Of a stretch of DNA of 64,000 bases, positions 44,150-54,759 are shown one piece after another (the first letter of the stretch is position 1; each line of letters opens with the position of its first letter). The notes under the pieces were generated by a model. The model did not search any database and was not told the DNA's origin. It saw nothing but the letters and a program-made list of their open reading frames with translations. Origin of the DNA: Pictodentalium vernedei (taxonomy: Eukaryota > Mollusca > Scaphopoda > Dentaliida > Dentaliidae); assembly GCA_031216915.1 (NCBI GenBank), contig CM062297.1, forward strand, positions 833,667,337-833,731,336, read 5' to 3'. The position numbers and the translations under genes are program-made.

Positions 44150-45807
44150 ATGAAAGTGTCAATGACACTGTAGCTCAACTTGACAAACTTGAACTTGGTA
44201 AGTTATAAATGAAATGGCAAAATTGAAGATCATTGGTACCAATGTCATTTTTTTTGCCAGTGGCAACATTTTTTGACAGAAACCGAAGAAAATCGATAGC
44301 TCCCATCTAGAAGCCTCCCCAAATAAGCATGCCAGGTTTCAAAGCAATCCGATCATAAATGTGCCCTGTAGGGTGTACAAAAGGGAAATATTGTGGTCTG
44401 ACTAGACTAAATTCTAAGAACGTTGGCCGTGGCAACATTTTTTGACAGAAATGGAAGAAAATCGATAGCTCCCATCTAGAGGTCACCCCAAACAAGCATG
44501 CAGGGTTTCAAAGCAATCTGATCATAAATGTGCCCTGTAGGGTGAGCCAAAGGGAAATATTGTGGTCTGACTAAACTAAGTTCTAAGAATGTTGGCTGCG
44601 GCAACATTTTTTGATGGAAATTGAAAATCTATAGCTTCCATCTAGAGGTCACCCCAAACAAGCATGCAGGGTTTCAAAGCAATCCGATCATAAATGTACC
44701 TGTAGGGTGTGCCAAAGGGAAATATTGAGTCTTCTGACTAAACTAAGTTCTAAGAATGTTGGCCGTGGCAACATTTTTTGACAGAAATTGAAGAAAATCG
44801 ATAGCTCCCATCTAGCATACCAGGTTTCAAAGCAATCTGATCATAAATTGGCCCTGTAGGGTGTGCCAAAGGGAAATATTGAGGTCTGACTAAACAAAGT
44901 TCTATGAACGTTGACCGTGGCAACATTTTTTGCCGGAAATTGAAAAAAATTGATAGCTCCCATCTAGAGGTCACCCTAAATAAGCATGCCAGGTTTCAAA
45001 GCAATCAAATCATAAATGTGCCCTGTAGGGTGTGCCAAAGGGAAATATTGTGGTTTGACTAAATTAAGTTCTAAGAATGTTGGCCGCGGCAACATTTTTT
45101 GACGGAAATTGAAGAAAATCGATAGCTCCCATTTAGAGGTCACCCCAAACAAGCATGCCAGGTTTCAAAGCAATCCGATCATAAATGTTCCCTGTAGGGT
45201 GTGCTAAAGGGAAATATTGAGTCTTCTGACTAAACTAAGTTCTAAGAACGTTGGCCGCGGCAACATTTTTTGACAGAAATTGAAGAAAATCGATAGCTTC
45301 CATCTAGAGGTCTCCCCAAACAAGCATACCAGGTTTCAAAGCAATCTGATCATAAATGTGCCCTGTAGGGTGTGCCAAAGGGACATATTGAGGTCTGACT
45401 AAACTAAGTTCTACGAACGTTGGCCGTGGCAACATTTTTTGCCGGAAATTGAAGAAAATCGATAGCTCCCATCTAGAGGTCACCCTAAATAAGCATACCA
45501 GGTTTCAAAGCAATCAAATCATAAATGTGCCCTGTAGGGTGTGCCAAAGGGAAATATTGTGGTTTGACTAAACTAAATTCTAAGAACGTTGGCCACGGCA
45601 ACATTTTTTGACGGAAATTGAAGAAAATCGATAGCTCCCATCTAGAGGTCACCCCAAACAAGCATACCAAGTTTCAAAGTAATCTGATCATAAATGCGAC
45701 CTGTGAGGTGTGCCAAAGGAAATTGTGGACGTACTTACTGACGTACGTATGCCGACGGACGAGAAGTGATGGCAATAGCTCAGCTTGACTTTGTCAAGTT
45801 GAGCTAA
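44150..45807 (+). mobile_element. pearl/Helitron-like element with ~169 bp units in higher-order trimers (copy 1)
   Basis: Begins TGAAAGTGTCAATGACACTG-TAGCTCAACTTGAC. Nine or ten units of ~169 bp (GAAAATCGATAGCTCCCATC, AAGCATGCCAGGTTTCAAAG, CCTGTAGGGTGTGCCAAAGG). Ends GACGTACGTATGCCGACGGA, GAAGTGATGGCAATAGCTC and hairpin AGCTTGACTTTGTCAAGTTG-AG-CTAA. Variant signatures before 'CTAAACTAAGTTCTA' run in the order GAGTCTTCTGAC, GAGGTCTGAC, GTGGTTTGAC and then repeat, a three-unit higher-order repeat. Near-identical copy at 61855-63580. Confidence 0.75.
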
Positions 45808-46405
45808 TAACAAGAGGCTCTAAAGAACCTGTAATAGCTCACCTGGCTGAACTACATATCCCTCAGTTATTGTAATCAAAATCAAAGAATACAGCTGGCT
45901 GCCATGCTCCTTCATCCAAATGATGATTGTTTTCAGAGGACTTTCCATACATTATTTGTGCAAAGTTTGGTTCACAAGTAGTTTCAAATAAGAAGAAAAA
46001 AATGTGATTTCCCAACAGGAACAAAAAGAGGAACAGTTGTAGAGAACCTCCCACAGACATTTCCTGCCAAGTTTGGTTCACATCGGATCAGTAGTTCCAA
46101 AGATGAAAATGTTATTTCTCATGGGGTTTCTTTGATAATTATAAGCATCAATTGTGGCCATGTTTGTAACCCAATCAACATTGAATGAGGATCGTTGGTA
46201 GAGGGTGTCCCAGTGATCAATCAAGTGAAGTTTCAAAACATTTGGCCTTGTAGTTTCATAGAAGATTTTTGAAAATCCATCAATCAGAATCAAAGAATGC
46301 CTCTTGCGGCAATGTTTTTCATCCGATGGGAACAAAACGAGGATCATTTGTAGAAAACCAAGTGATGGCAACAGCTCACATGGCTCTTTGGGCCAGGTAA
46401 GCTAA
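45808..46405 (+). mobile_element. short pearl/Helitron-like element
   Basis: Starts AACAAGAGGCTCTAAAGAAC immediately after the CTAA of the preceding element and ends with AGCTCACATGGCTCTTTGGG-CCAGGTAAG-CTAA. Three loosely related ~140 bp units (CAAAGTTTGGTTCACA...). No microsatellite. Confidence 0.55.
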
Positions 46406-47307
46406 AAATAAAATCCTCACTCACTCATTGAATTGAAAAATAAATTCTCGGAGAAGCAAAACTATTTTTTTTTTGCCCAAACAGACACGAGGCCCCATGG
46501 GGCCTGAGGCACTCACCTGACAAAGTTGTTTTAAGAGGCATTTAATCAGCATCTATGGGAAGAAAACACTACAGAGGAATGAGGAATGAAGTCATGTAAC
46601 TAACTATTCAAAACTCTTTTGTACACTATGATATTTTTCTGGTATTGAGATGCTGCAACACAAATAATGCCCTGATTTCCAGTAATGGAAAATAGGCAGC
46701 TCAAATATCAACCTAGGGACTTAACTTGAACAAACTTGAACTGACAAAGCTCCTAAGAATGCTTTATACCAGAAATCAAGATTCTGACTGGTGGATCTTT
46801 AAGAAGATTTTTGTAAGATTTTTCCACATATTGCACAAAGTTAAAATTTGGACTTTTATAGAGAGCCCAATTATTATTAACCAAAGGCCTTGATTTGAAC
46901 AAACTGGAATCTGATCCCTTTAAGGATTCTGTATGCCATATTATCAAAAGATACTGACGAGTGGTTGTGGAGATAAAGCTTTTTGCACATATTGCACAAA
47001 GTTAAAATTTGGACTTTTATAGAGAGCCCAATTATTAACCGATGGCCTTGATTTGAACAAACTTGAATCTGATCCCTTTAAGGATTCTGTATGCCATATT
47101 ATCAAAACATACTGACAAGTGGTTGTGGAGATAAAGAGTTTTAAAAGATTATTCCTCATGTTGGACAAAGTTAAAATTTAGGCTCAAATACAGAACCCAA
47201 ATATTAACCCAGACATGGCTTGAACAAACTTTGGTCTGACCTCCCGAAAGGATGCTGTAAACCAAACATCAAAAGATTCTGACTGGTGGATCCGAAGAAG
47301 ACTTTTT

Positions 47308-48222
47308 GCTCAACTTGACGTCAAGTATGAGCTATTGGGATGGGTTGCAATTTGTCATCTGTCTGTACGTCCAATCCTCTGTCCATCCACAATTCCTTTA
47401 GCACACCCTACAGGCTGCAGCTTTCACCCTTTCAGTTCCAAATTTCTCACATGGCTTTGGGGCAATGTCTAGATGGGAGCTATCAAATTTTTCCAGATTT
47501 CATTGAAAATCATGGCCACCAGTGGCCATCTTAGATTTGGCATATAAACGGTCAACAATTACATTGGCACACCCTGCAGCCCACACCTCTCACCCAATCT
47601 TTTTCAAATTTCATATGTAGCTTTTGTGGCATGTCTAAATTGGAGGTATCAGATTTTTTCTTAATTTCGTTGAAAAACATGGCAGCCAGCAGCCATCTTG
47701 GATTTGACACGTAAATTGTCAACAATTCCACTGGCAGACCGTACAGGCCGCATCTCTCACCCGATCAGTTCCGAAATTTCATATGTGGCTCTGGAGCAAT
47801 ATCTGGATGGGAGCTATTGAATTTTCAAATTTCTTTGAAAAACATGGCTGTCAGCAGCCCTCAAATTTGGCATTTTAACTGTCAAGAATTCCACTGGCAC
47901 ACCCTACAGGTTACATATCTCCCCCAATTTTTTTCAAATTTCATTGTTGCTTTGGTGTGATGTCTGCATGGGAGCTATCAAATTTTTTCTGAATTTCGTT
48001 TGAATCAGCCATTTGGGATCAGGGATATAAATTGTCAACAATTCCATTAGTACACCCTACAGGTCGCATCCTTCATCTGAACTTTTTCAGATTTCATATG
48101 TAGCTTTGGTGTGATGTCTTTTCTGAAAAACTTGATTAAATGACTTGGCATTGCTTGAGCTTTCTATTTAGTTCAGGCCCTTCTTGGACAGGTTGAGCTG
48201 AAGTGTCATTGACACTTTCATT
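47308..48222 (-). mobile_element. pearl/Helitron-like element nested in 46490-49324
   Basis: On the minus strand it begins AATGAAAGTGTCAATGACAC like 44150 and 61855, contains four diverged ~170 bp units (ATTTGACAATTTA.., GGGTGTGCCA...), and ends in a hairpin TAGCTCATACTTGACGTCAA-GTTGAGC. Confidence 0.55.
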
Positions 48223-48679
48223 AAAGATTATTCCTCACATTGCACAAAGTTAAAATTCAGGATCCCATAGAGAGCCCAATTATTAACCGATAGGCTTGAA
48301 TTAAACATACTTGAATCTGATCCCTGTAAGGATTCTGTATACCATATATCAAAAGTTTCTGACTGCTGGTTCTGGTGAAAAAGAGTTTTATAGATTATTC
48401 CTCTTATTGAACTTAGTTAAAATTCAGGCTCCAATAGAGAGCCCAAGTTATACACACAGGGATTGGTTTCAACAAACTTAGATCTGCCCTCCCAAAGGAT
48501 GCTGTATACCAAATATCAAAAAATTCTGACTCGTGGATCTGAAGAAGATTTTTAAAGATTATTCTTCATATTGCACTAAGTTAAAATTTGGGCTTCCTAT
48601 GGGAGCCCAAATATTAACTGGGGGACTTGATTTGAACAAACATGAATCTGACCTCTGTAACGATGTTATACACCAGATA

Positions 48680-48921
48680 TTAACCCTTTACCCAACGTAA
48701 CGGCCAAAACTGGCCAGCGCTATTCTCAAAAATCGTCAGTTAATTTTCATTATTTTTTCATTTTTTGTCTCAAAAACATAGGTTATGACCCCTCATTAGA
48801 ACGAGCTCGTTCCAATGAGGGGTCATAACCTATGTTTTTGAGACAAAAAATGAAAAAAATTAGATGTTCAAGAATTTTTTTTGCAAGTGTCGTCTGCTTT
48901 TCATGTTAGGTAAAGGGTTAA
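48680..48921. mobile_element. piggyBac-like hairpin MITE, subfamily 1 (best copy)
   Basis: TTAA-CCCTTTACCCAACGTAAC ... CATGTTAGGTAAAGGG-TTAA. Internal palindrome of ~40 bp arms: TTTGTCTCAAAAACATAGGT, TATGACCCCTCATTAGAACG / CGTTCCAATGAGGGGTCATA, ACCTATGTTTTTGAGACAAA with AGCT at the centre. Confidence 0.8.
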
Positions 48922-49324
48922 AAGATTCTGACTGGTTGTTCTGTAGAAATAAAATCTTGCCCCTCCCATTACAAAGGCAAATACTGCTCCACGAACTTCG
49001 TTTGTACAAACTTGTTCTGTACCTCAAAAGGAAGCTCAGTACCCAATATCAAATCATTGTACCTACTGGTTCATTGGAAGTTTTGGTTCATTGGAAGTTT
49101 TTTTTTAAATATGGGAGAATTTTCCCCCCCTCCCTCCCATTGGGGCTGGGCAGGTTGATTTAAACAAAAACAAAATGCGATGTCAGAACAACCACCTCAA
49201 ATTTAACTGAAATCGGTTCAGCAGTTTTGGAAAAGCAGGTACAAACACCATGTTCACACAACAGATGACGGATGGTCCAGTGATCACTATAACTTACCCT
49301 GACTTTCAGTGTCAGGTGAGCTAA

Positions 49325-49760
49325 AAAAATATTTATTCATTATCTACTACCCTGGATTCCAGATACGGACATTTTACACGTCAGAATAATGGTTCATTAC
49401 ATATTGCTGAGAAATAGAAGAAAAAGCTGGTGTAACTTCAAAAGTTTCAAAGCACTTAAAAGGTGCAGGAAAACAACCTTCAACAACAGTAATGGATAGT
49501 TGGACAGCCACAATTATAAATGCCCTCCCATCTTGCATTGGGTGACAGAAATAATACACAGTAAACAAAAAACACATGGTTAATTTAGCATTTTATTTAT
49601 ATACAGCTTCTATTTACCAATAAATACAAATTTTAACGGTTCGGTGTAACACAAATTTACAAAATTATTACAACTGTGAAATGAACATTCACACAAATGT
49701 ATCAGGTCTCGATAATTTATAACCATTTACTCTGCTGTCAAAATGCAAAAAAATATCTGC
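49325..49760. other. unassigned DNA with a possible terminal exon on the minus strand
   Basis: The only protein-like frame is on the minus strand at 49374-49577 (separate entry). The remainder is A/T-rich and featureless. Confidence 0.35.
49374..49577 (-). CDS. possible terminal coding exon of an unknown gene
   Basis: Minus-strand frame whose last ~50 codons look protein-like (GRAFIIVAVQLSITVVEGCF, then FPAPFKCFETFEV..., stop TAA). An AG acceptor (CCAATGCAAG) precedes the GRAF codons and AATAAA lies about 40 nt after the stop at about 49333. I do not recognise the protein and see no upstream exon. It could equally be a chance frame of 67 codons. Confidence 0.2.
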   Translation of the reverse strand: MCFLFTVYYFCHPMQDGRAFIIVAVQLSITVVEGCFPAPFKCFETFEVTPAFSSISQQYVMNHYSDV

Positions 49761-50009
49761 TTAACCCTTTACCCAATGCAGACAATATCAAAATTTATGA
49801 TTTTAATATTTGTTTTTTCAAATTTTTCAAAAGATTTCAACGAAACCATATCATTTGACCCCTCATTGGAATGAGCTCAAGGAGCTCGTTCCAATGAGGG
49901 GTCACATGATATGGTTTCATTGAAATTTTTTAAATATATATTTTTTTTAAACAACTTAATTTGTAAATTACGCAGGCGGATGCTGCCGATTCGTTAGGTA
50001 AAGGGTTAA
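49761..50009. mobile_element. piggyBac-like hairpin MITE, subfamily 2
   Basis: TTAA-CCCTTTACCCAATGCAGA ... GATTCGTTAGGTAAAGGG-TTAA. Palindromic core TTTGACCCCTCATTGGAATG-AGCTCAAGGAGCT-CGTTCCAATGAGGGGTCACA flanked by AACGAAACCATATCA and TGATATGGTTTCATT arms. Confidence 0.78.
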
Positions 50010-50028
50010 GACAACATCAGAAACCAAC

Positions 50029-51166
50029 CGTATCCCTTTATCAAACATGAATAGTAGATGACACTTGCCCAAAAAAAATTATTGAACATTTTAAATTTTT
50101 TGCTTCCAAAATATCTCGCCCAATCATTTTTTCTGAACAGCTCTTTGTTGGACCATTCAAAAAATTAATGTCAGGGATTTTTGATCAGTGAGAGTATAGC
50201 TTATGACACCTCATATGAATGTGCTGGATGAAGAGTCATCATAAACTATGTTTTGGAGGCAAGAAATTTTGTAGTTTAAAAAGTTGTTTTGCAACTGTCT
50301 GTTTGGTATATGGGTTAACCGGTTAGGTGCTAGTACTCACTACCATGGCTATAAGGAACAGTGTTGAAAGCCACTTCATTGGCTTTACACCATAAATTGT
50401 TTAGGTACTATTTTTGTGGCATGCCAGCAGGCTCTCTCCGATAAATTGTAAAAACATTTATGTGTATATTGTTTTAGTCCAATTTTTTGTTGTATGCCAG
50501 CAGACACTATCCATTAAATTGTAACAAACCAAAACAATGTATTTATGAACACACACAAAGTCTTGATAAACTGTTGTAGCATGATATCTTTGGGAAAAAA
50601 CACTTGTCACCTGTGAAAAATAGTTTAGAACTCAACAAGTTAAACAAACGAGTGAAAATTTCATGCAGACTCGAAATAACTTCAGACTTTCTATTACAAT
50701 CAGTTTGAGCTTCAAGGCCACATTTAAAAATTTTACGTTAGGCGTATTTAAAAAACAATTATTGTTTCTCAAGTAATTTTATTATGAGGGATGGATGTTT
50801 TTTAAAAAATTTTTGGTTAATCCATAGAAATGTCCTGAAAATAGTTGGAAAAAGAAGTTTAATTTCTTACACTACTACCATATGGGAAAAGTAAAAAAAA
50901 TTTCAGCAGAGAAAATTTCCCGTAATGCAAATTTTAACCAACTATATCGTTTGACAGGACTCACTTAGCTGTGTCAAAAAAGATATAGTTGGTGAAATTT
51001 TTAGTCCTACAAGTGCAAAATAGTATCTAGATTTCCAGGTAAAAAAGTGATGAGACAAATTTTCAATGATGGAAGAAGCCTGAGAAACAAATATTTTTTA
51101 TTTAATGGCCTTTCTGATGAAAAAAAAATGCAAATGTCTTTTTGTCATGTTAGGTAAAGGGTTAAA
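50029..51166. mobile_element. possible larger piggyBac-like non-autonomous element
   Basis: Left end CCCTTTATCAAACATGAATA-GTAGATGACACTTGC and right end GCAAATGTCTTTTTGTCATG-TTAGGTAAAGGGTTAA resemble the subfamily 1 MITE ends but enclose 1.1 kb. A weak GGTTAACC near 50314 could mean two adjoining decayed MITEs instead. No transposase frame inside. Confidence 0.35.
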
Positions 51167-51782
51167 CAAATGATTGAGAATTTCAACCACACAAAATAAC
51201 TTCAGAATTAACACCTTTTCTTCTTTTTATTGAGCTTCAAGGCCACATTTTACAATTGATAACCCACTGAAGATTAAATAAGCAGTAACATTTTTTTGTT
51301 TCTTTCAAGTTCTATCTTTTTTCAAAAGCATACCATTTGTAATTAAATTTTTTTCGTTGTTGATTTATTAGTGTTTAAGGTCGCATATTTCTGCACAATA
51401 CTTAATTGTGACCACAACATGAATATAAAGTCAAGTCCAGCCAATCGTTTATACCCATGTTGCCCATTTTGTAGGACTTCCACCAAGGCATTGGTGATCA
51501 GGTGCATACAAGAAAATAAGTGGTCAGACAAGGACAATGTCAGGTTCAAAAAGGCCAATGTCTGAGGTTTAAAATCATCAGTCAAAATGTCTTATGCCAA
51601 AATTATCAATGAAGTTCAGTGATCAGAACATCATGCATGCTGGAAATCATGTACATAATTAGCAAGCCTAAAATTAATGATTATTGTGATTTATGGTCCT
51701 GGCAAGTTGGGAAGTGCGAAGAAAGTGACTGTACAGCTCATCAGTATTAACAGCATGTGAAGGAATACGATTTTATATGGCC
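51167..51782. other. unassigned DNA with an orphan SINE-type tail
   Basis: At about 51360-51420 the sequence GATTTATTAGTGTTTAAGGT-CGCATATTTCTGCACAAT matches the tail half of the SINE at 52640-53050 (same orientation, minus). The following ~150 bp do not match the SINE body that I can see. Confidence 0.4.
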
Positions 51783-51932
51783 ATACATGTACCTAAATTA
51801 TGTCTGAAGGGTAATTCAGTTCCAATTCAGAATGAAACCAATCATACCTTGTTTGGCAGGGCTCAATGAGCCCTGCCAAACAAGGTATGGTTGGATGAAT
51901 TCTGAGCAGTTTTAAGATGAAGGTACATGTAC
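51783..51932. repeat. foldback with near-perfect 27 bp core
   Basis: Core CCAATCATACCTTGTTTGGC-AGGGCT-CAATG-AGCCCT-GCCAAACAAGGTATGGTTGG; weaker outer pairing (CATGTACCT / AGGTACATG). Confidence 0.7.
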
Positions 51933-52639
51933 ACCCAAAACACATTATTTCGAATACTCAAACTCCATTTTGTAACATGTCAGATATCATTCTTAAATGA
52001 CAGACATGATTAATTTGGTGTCTGACATTTTGTTTGGAAGCGCAATGAAAATTATTTTCTAGCTTGATCAGGTGATATTTATCAGTAAAACAAAGCTTGT
52101 TTACCACAGTAAACAAGCCCTGCTTCACTTTCTCAGGTTCCCATGGGGAAGTAAAATTTAATGAATTCATTCAAATGAATGTTCAGTATTGTGTTCCAAC
52201 AATGAGAGATTTTGGCAATTTTGATCCGTGCAGCATAAAAAAACAAGCACTTTTTAAAATATTCAAAATCTGTACAAGCTGAGTGAGAAATAGTGACATC
52301 TACACATGAAGATTCTTGCAATAATTAACCGAGCGCATGATGCACCACTGAAAACTGCATTCGCTTGTTGCTCAGCAGTAAAAAAAATATATAAAGCTAT
52401 TTTGTTACAATTTTATGGAGAATGCCACACTCTCTATTAAATTGTAACAAAGCCAATGTTTGTAAACAAAATCTTGCTAATCTGCAGCCCTGCCTGTAAA
52501 AGTACAAGGCTTTCACCAGAATAATTTACTTATTTACTGGTGATTAAGGGCACTTTCTGCATCTCCGGCTGCATCATGACCAAAACGAAAGAATTCAGTC
52601 AAGTTTTTTGTTTTTACTTTGGAGGACTTCCAAGCCAGG
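51933..52639. other. unassigned DNA with short palindromes
   Basis: Holds AAGCTTGTTTACCACAGTAAACAAGC (hairpin at about 52093-52118) and a member of the GGAGAGTGCC palindrome family (TGGAGAATGCCACACTCTCT at about 52424-52443, then AAATTGTAACAAAGCC). No gene recognised. Confidence 0.4.
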
Positions 52640-53050
52640 TAATGGTTATTGATTTATTTATTGGTGTTTAAGGTCACATACTTATGCACAATGGCTTATC
52701 ATGACTGTGACAGTTTCACAGGTGGAGGAAGCCGGAGAACGTGGAGAGAACCACCGAGCAATGACGAGCAGCTGCCAGCTCCCCAACATCGTAACTCCAC
52801 ACTGCAGCACAGGCAGGGTTAGATTGATTGAAGACATGCGCACCATTGACGAGCAGTACGCCTTAGTACACGACGTCATCGTGCCCCCATGTGGACAATC
52901 AGGGTTAAGTGCCTGGCCCAAGGACACAACGCGGGAGTCCGAATCAATTGCTCAGACGGTCACCCATCCGAGGACTAACCAGGCTCGACATTGCTTAACT
53001 TCGGTAATCTGATGACAACCGGTTACCGCAATGCCACTGCGCCCCCTGGG
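52640..53050 (-). mobile_element. 5S rRNA-derived SINE
   Basis: On the minus strand the head (about 53030-52957) matches 5S rRNA, including AAGTTAAGCAATGTCGAGCC, TGGTTAGTCCTCGGATGGGT and GACCG, which is the internal pol III promoter region. The body carries TGTGTCCTTGGGCCAGGCAC-TTAACCC and a GTGGTTCTCTCCACGTTCTC-CGGCTTCCTCCACC block, both familiar from invertebrate SINEs. The tail is TATGTGACCTTAAACACCAA-TAAATAAAT. The tail motif recurs at 38705 and 51360, pointing to a shared LINE partner. Confidence 0.7.
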
Positions 53051-53757
53051 TACTGGTTACCAGGTCCTATTTCAATAAAGGCGGCAATAGAATGCAAAAA
53101 AATTATTGAAATAGGTGCATCATGACGAATGTGATATCACGTCGGTTGCATTGCAGACCCTACAGATGATCAAGTGGAGACCTTACTAACCTAATAACAG
53201 AATAATCATCTGGAGGAAAAGCCAAATTGATTGACTGCAGACTGATATAATTGCCTGCTAAAGTATTCTGATTTGACAGGTGTAACATAAAGAGCATTAA
53301 TGCACGTAGCATGAGCAGAGTTAAGCCAAAAAACAGTCCCAAGCAAGTAAGAAATATATTAATATAGAGGAAAAAGGAGAAAAATCCAAGTATAAACTGT
53401 TCACGTTCTAACTGGTTGAGTGCTAAAAGCCACTATCATGGCTCTATTTAAAAGTGCTGAAAGCCACCACTGTGGCTTTATACTGTATGCATATGCTTGA
53501 TGTTTGTTCAGCAGAACAAACAAGTCTTAACAGAAACCGCCTGTCCACAGATGTCCCCAAACTATGACCTTGATCTGTGACCTTGACTTCCATCGAACAA
53601 TTTTGTGCGCGACAATTTGTCTACCCATAAGCAACATGTTAGCAAAGTTTCTACAAAATCCAAAGAAGCATCTCATAGTTAGGGAGCAGACACGAAAATC
53701 TTCCTGACAAATGACAAACACCATATGCCTCCGAAAATATTTTCAGAGGCATAAAAA
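53051..53757. other. unassigned DNA before DIRS copy B
   Basis: Nothing coding recognised. Ends in a hairpin ATGCCTCCGAAAATATTTTC-AGAGGCAT (about 53724-53752) directly next to the right terminus of DIRS copy B. Confidence 0.4.
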
Positions 53758-54060
53758 GTTAAAAAATTTATAGTAATTTATATATTTTTTATACTTACCA
53801 ATGACCCAGACTTAGCTGGTGCTAACTCTAACAAAACCAGGGCCAAACACAAATTTTGCCCCCCAATCCCCAAAATTTGCATCCAAAACAAAAAGAAATC
53901 ATGTCCTAAAGGACCTCCATACTACGCCTCTACTGCGCATACGCAGTGACGCAGACGTCCCGAAATTGGCACCAATTATCATTCTTACTGGCAGTGCCTG
54001 GTCAGCGCTATGTACTCAGCGGGGAGGCAAGAGTTCCCAAATCCAGGGAGGGCCATCCCC

Positions 54061-54149
54061 GTCTGGGTCATTGGTAAGTATAAAAAATATATAAATTACT
54101 ATAAATTTTTTAACATTTTTATACTGTACCAATGACCCAGACTTAGCTG
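54061..54149 (-). repeat. DIRS internal complementary region (copy B)
   Basis: 54061-54114 is identical to the complement of the 54 bp right terminus (53758-53811), and 54115-54149 is identical to the 35 bp left terminus read on the other strand (60893-60859). Together 89 bp reproducing the junction of a covalently closed circle. This settles the family as DIRS rather than Ngaro/PAT (split direct repeats). Confidence 0.93.
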
Positions 54150-54759
54150 AATAGTAAACAGGCTGGAGGGCCTAGGACATAGAGGAAAATCCAATAAGCT
54201 CAACTATATAGAAAGGAGGTAACCCCTTAAGGAGAAAAGGAGTATTAGGCTTTACATGTATCTTTCTTATTTAATATTAAATTAGAAAGATACACTACCC
54301 TTAATAATTGAGCACAATAACATTCATGTTCTCTATTAACATCCAGTATAACCCTTATACTAATTATTTTTAAAGCAAGCCAATAAATAAAGTAGTCCAG
54401 AGAATTGAGACTCTTTATAGTCATTTAAAAGTGTCCGAGTATTGTATATTAAAGCCCGTTTGACACTTGACATATACAAATGCTTCACACCGAGCTACAC
54501 TTTAAAAATAAGACATGAATGAATTTTAACATTAATATTACACTTTAAAACCATCCCGGAAGCGACTCAGAAATACTGACTTGGAGGAGGCATTCCCTTG
54601 CTTTTCACTATAAAGCAGGTGACCTAAGGGAACACCCCCCCCCACCCCCCACCCCCCCCCCCTTCCCCTTGCCCTGGGTCAAATATCCCAGCGCGAAGAG
54701 GGCAGCCGGACGGAGTCACTGCCGGAACAGAAAGCCTGCATAACTATAGCTGCAACTGT

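Larger units (their letters stand above)
46490..49324 (+). mobile_element. pearl/Helitron-like element, host of two nested elements
   Basis: Begins ACACGAGGCCCCATGGGGCC and ends TGACTTTCAGTGTCAGGTGAG-CTAA. Core of ~180 bp units (TTGCACAAAGTTAAAATT(C/T), TTTGAACAAACTTGAATCTG, AAGGATTCTGTATGCCATAT). Interrupted by a minus-strand relative at 47308-48222 and a hairpin MITE at 48680-48921. Confidence 0.6.

Noticed and set aside
52957..53030. Functional 5S rRNA gene
   Set aside because: Only a part of 5S is present, with many differences, fused to a SINE body and A-rich tail.
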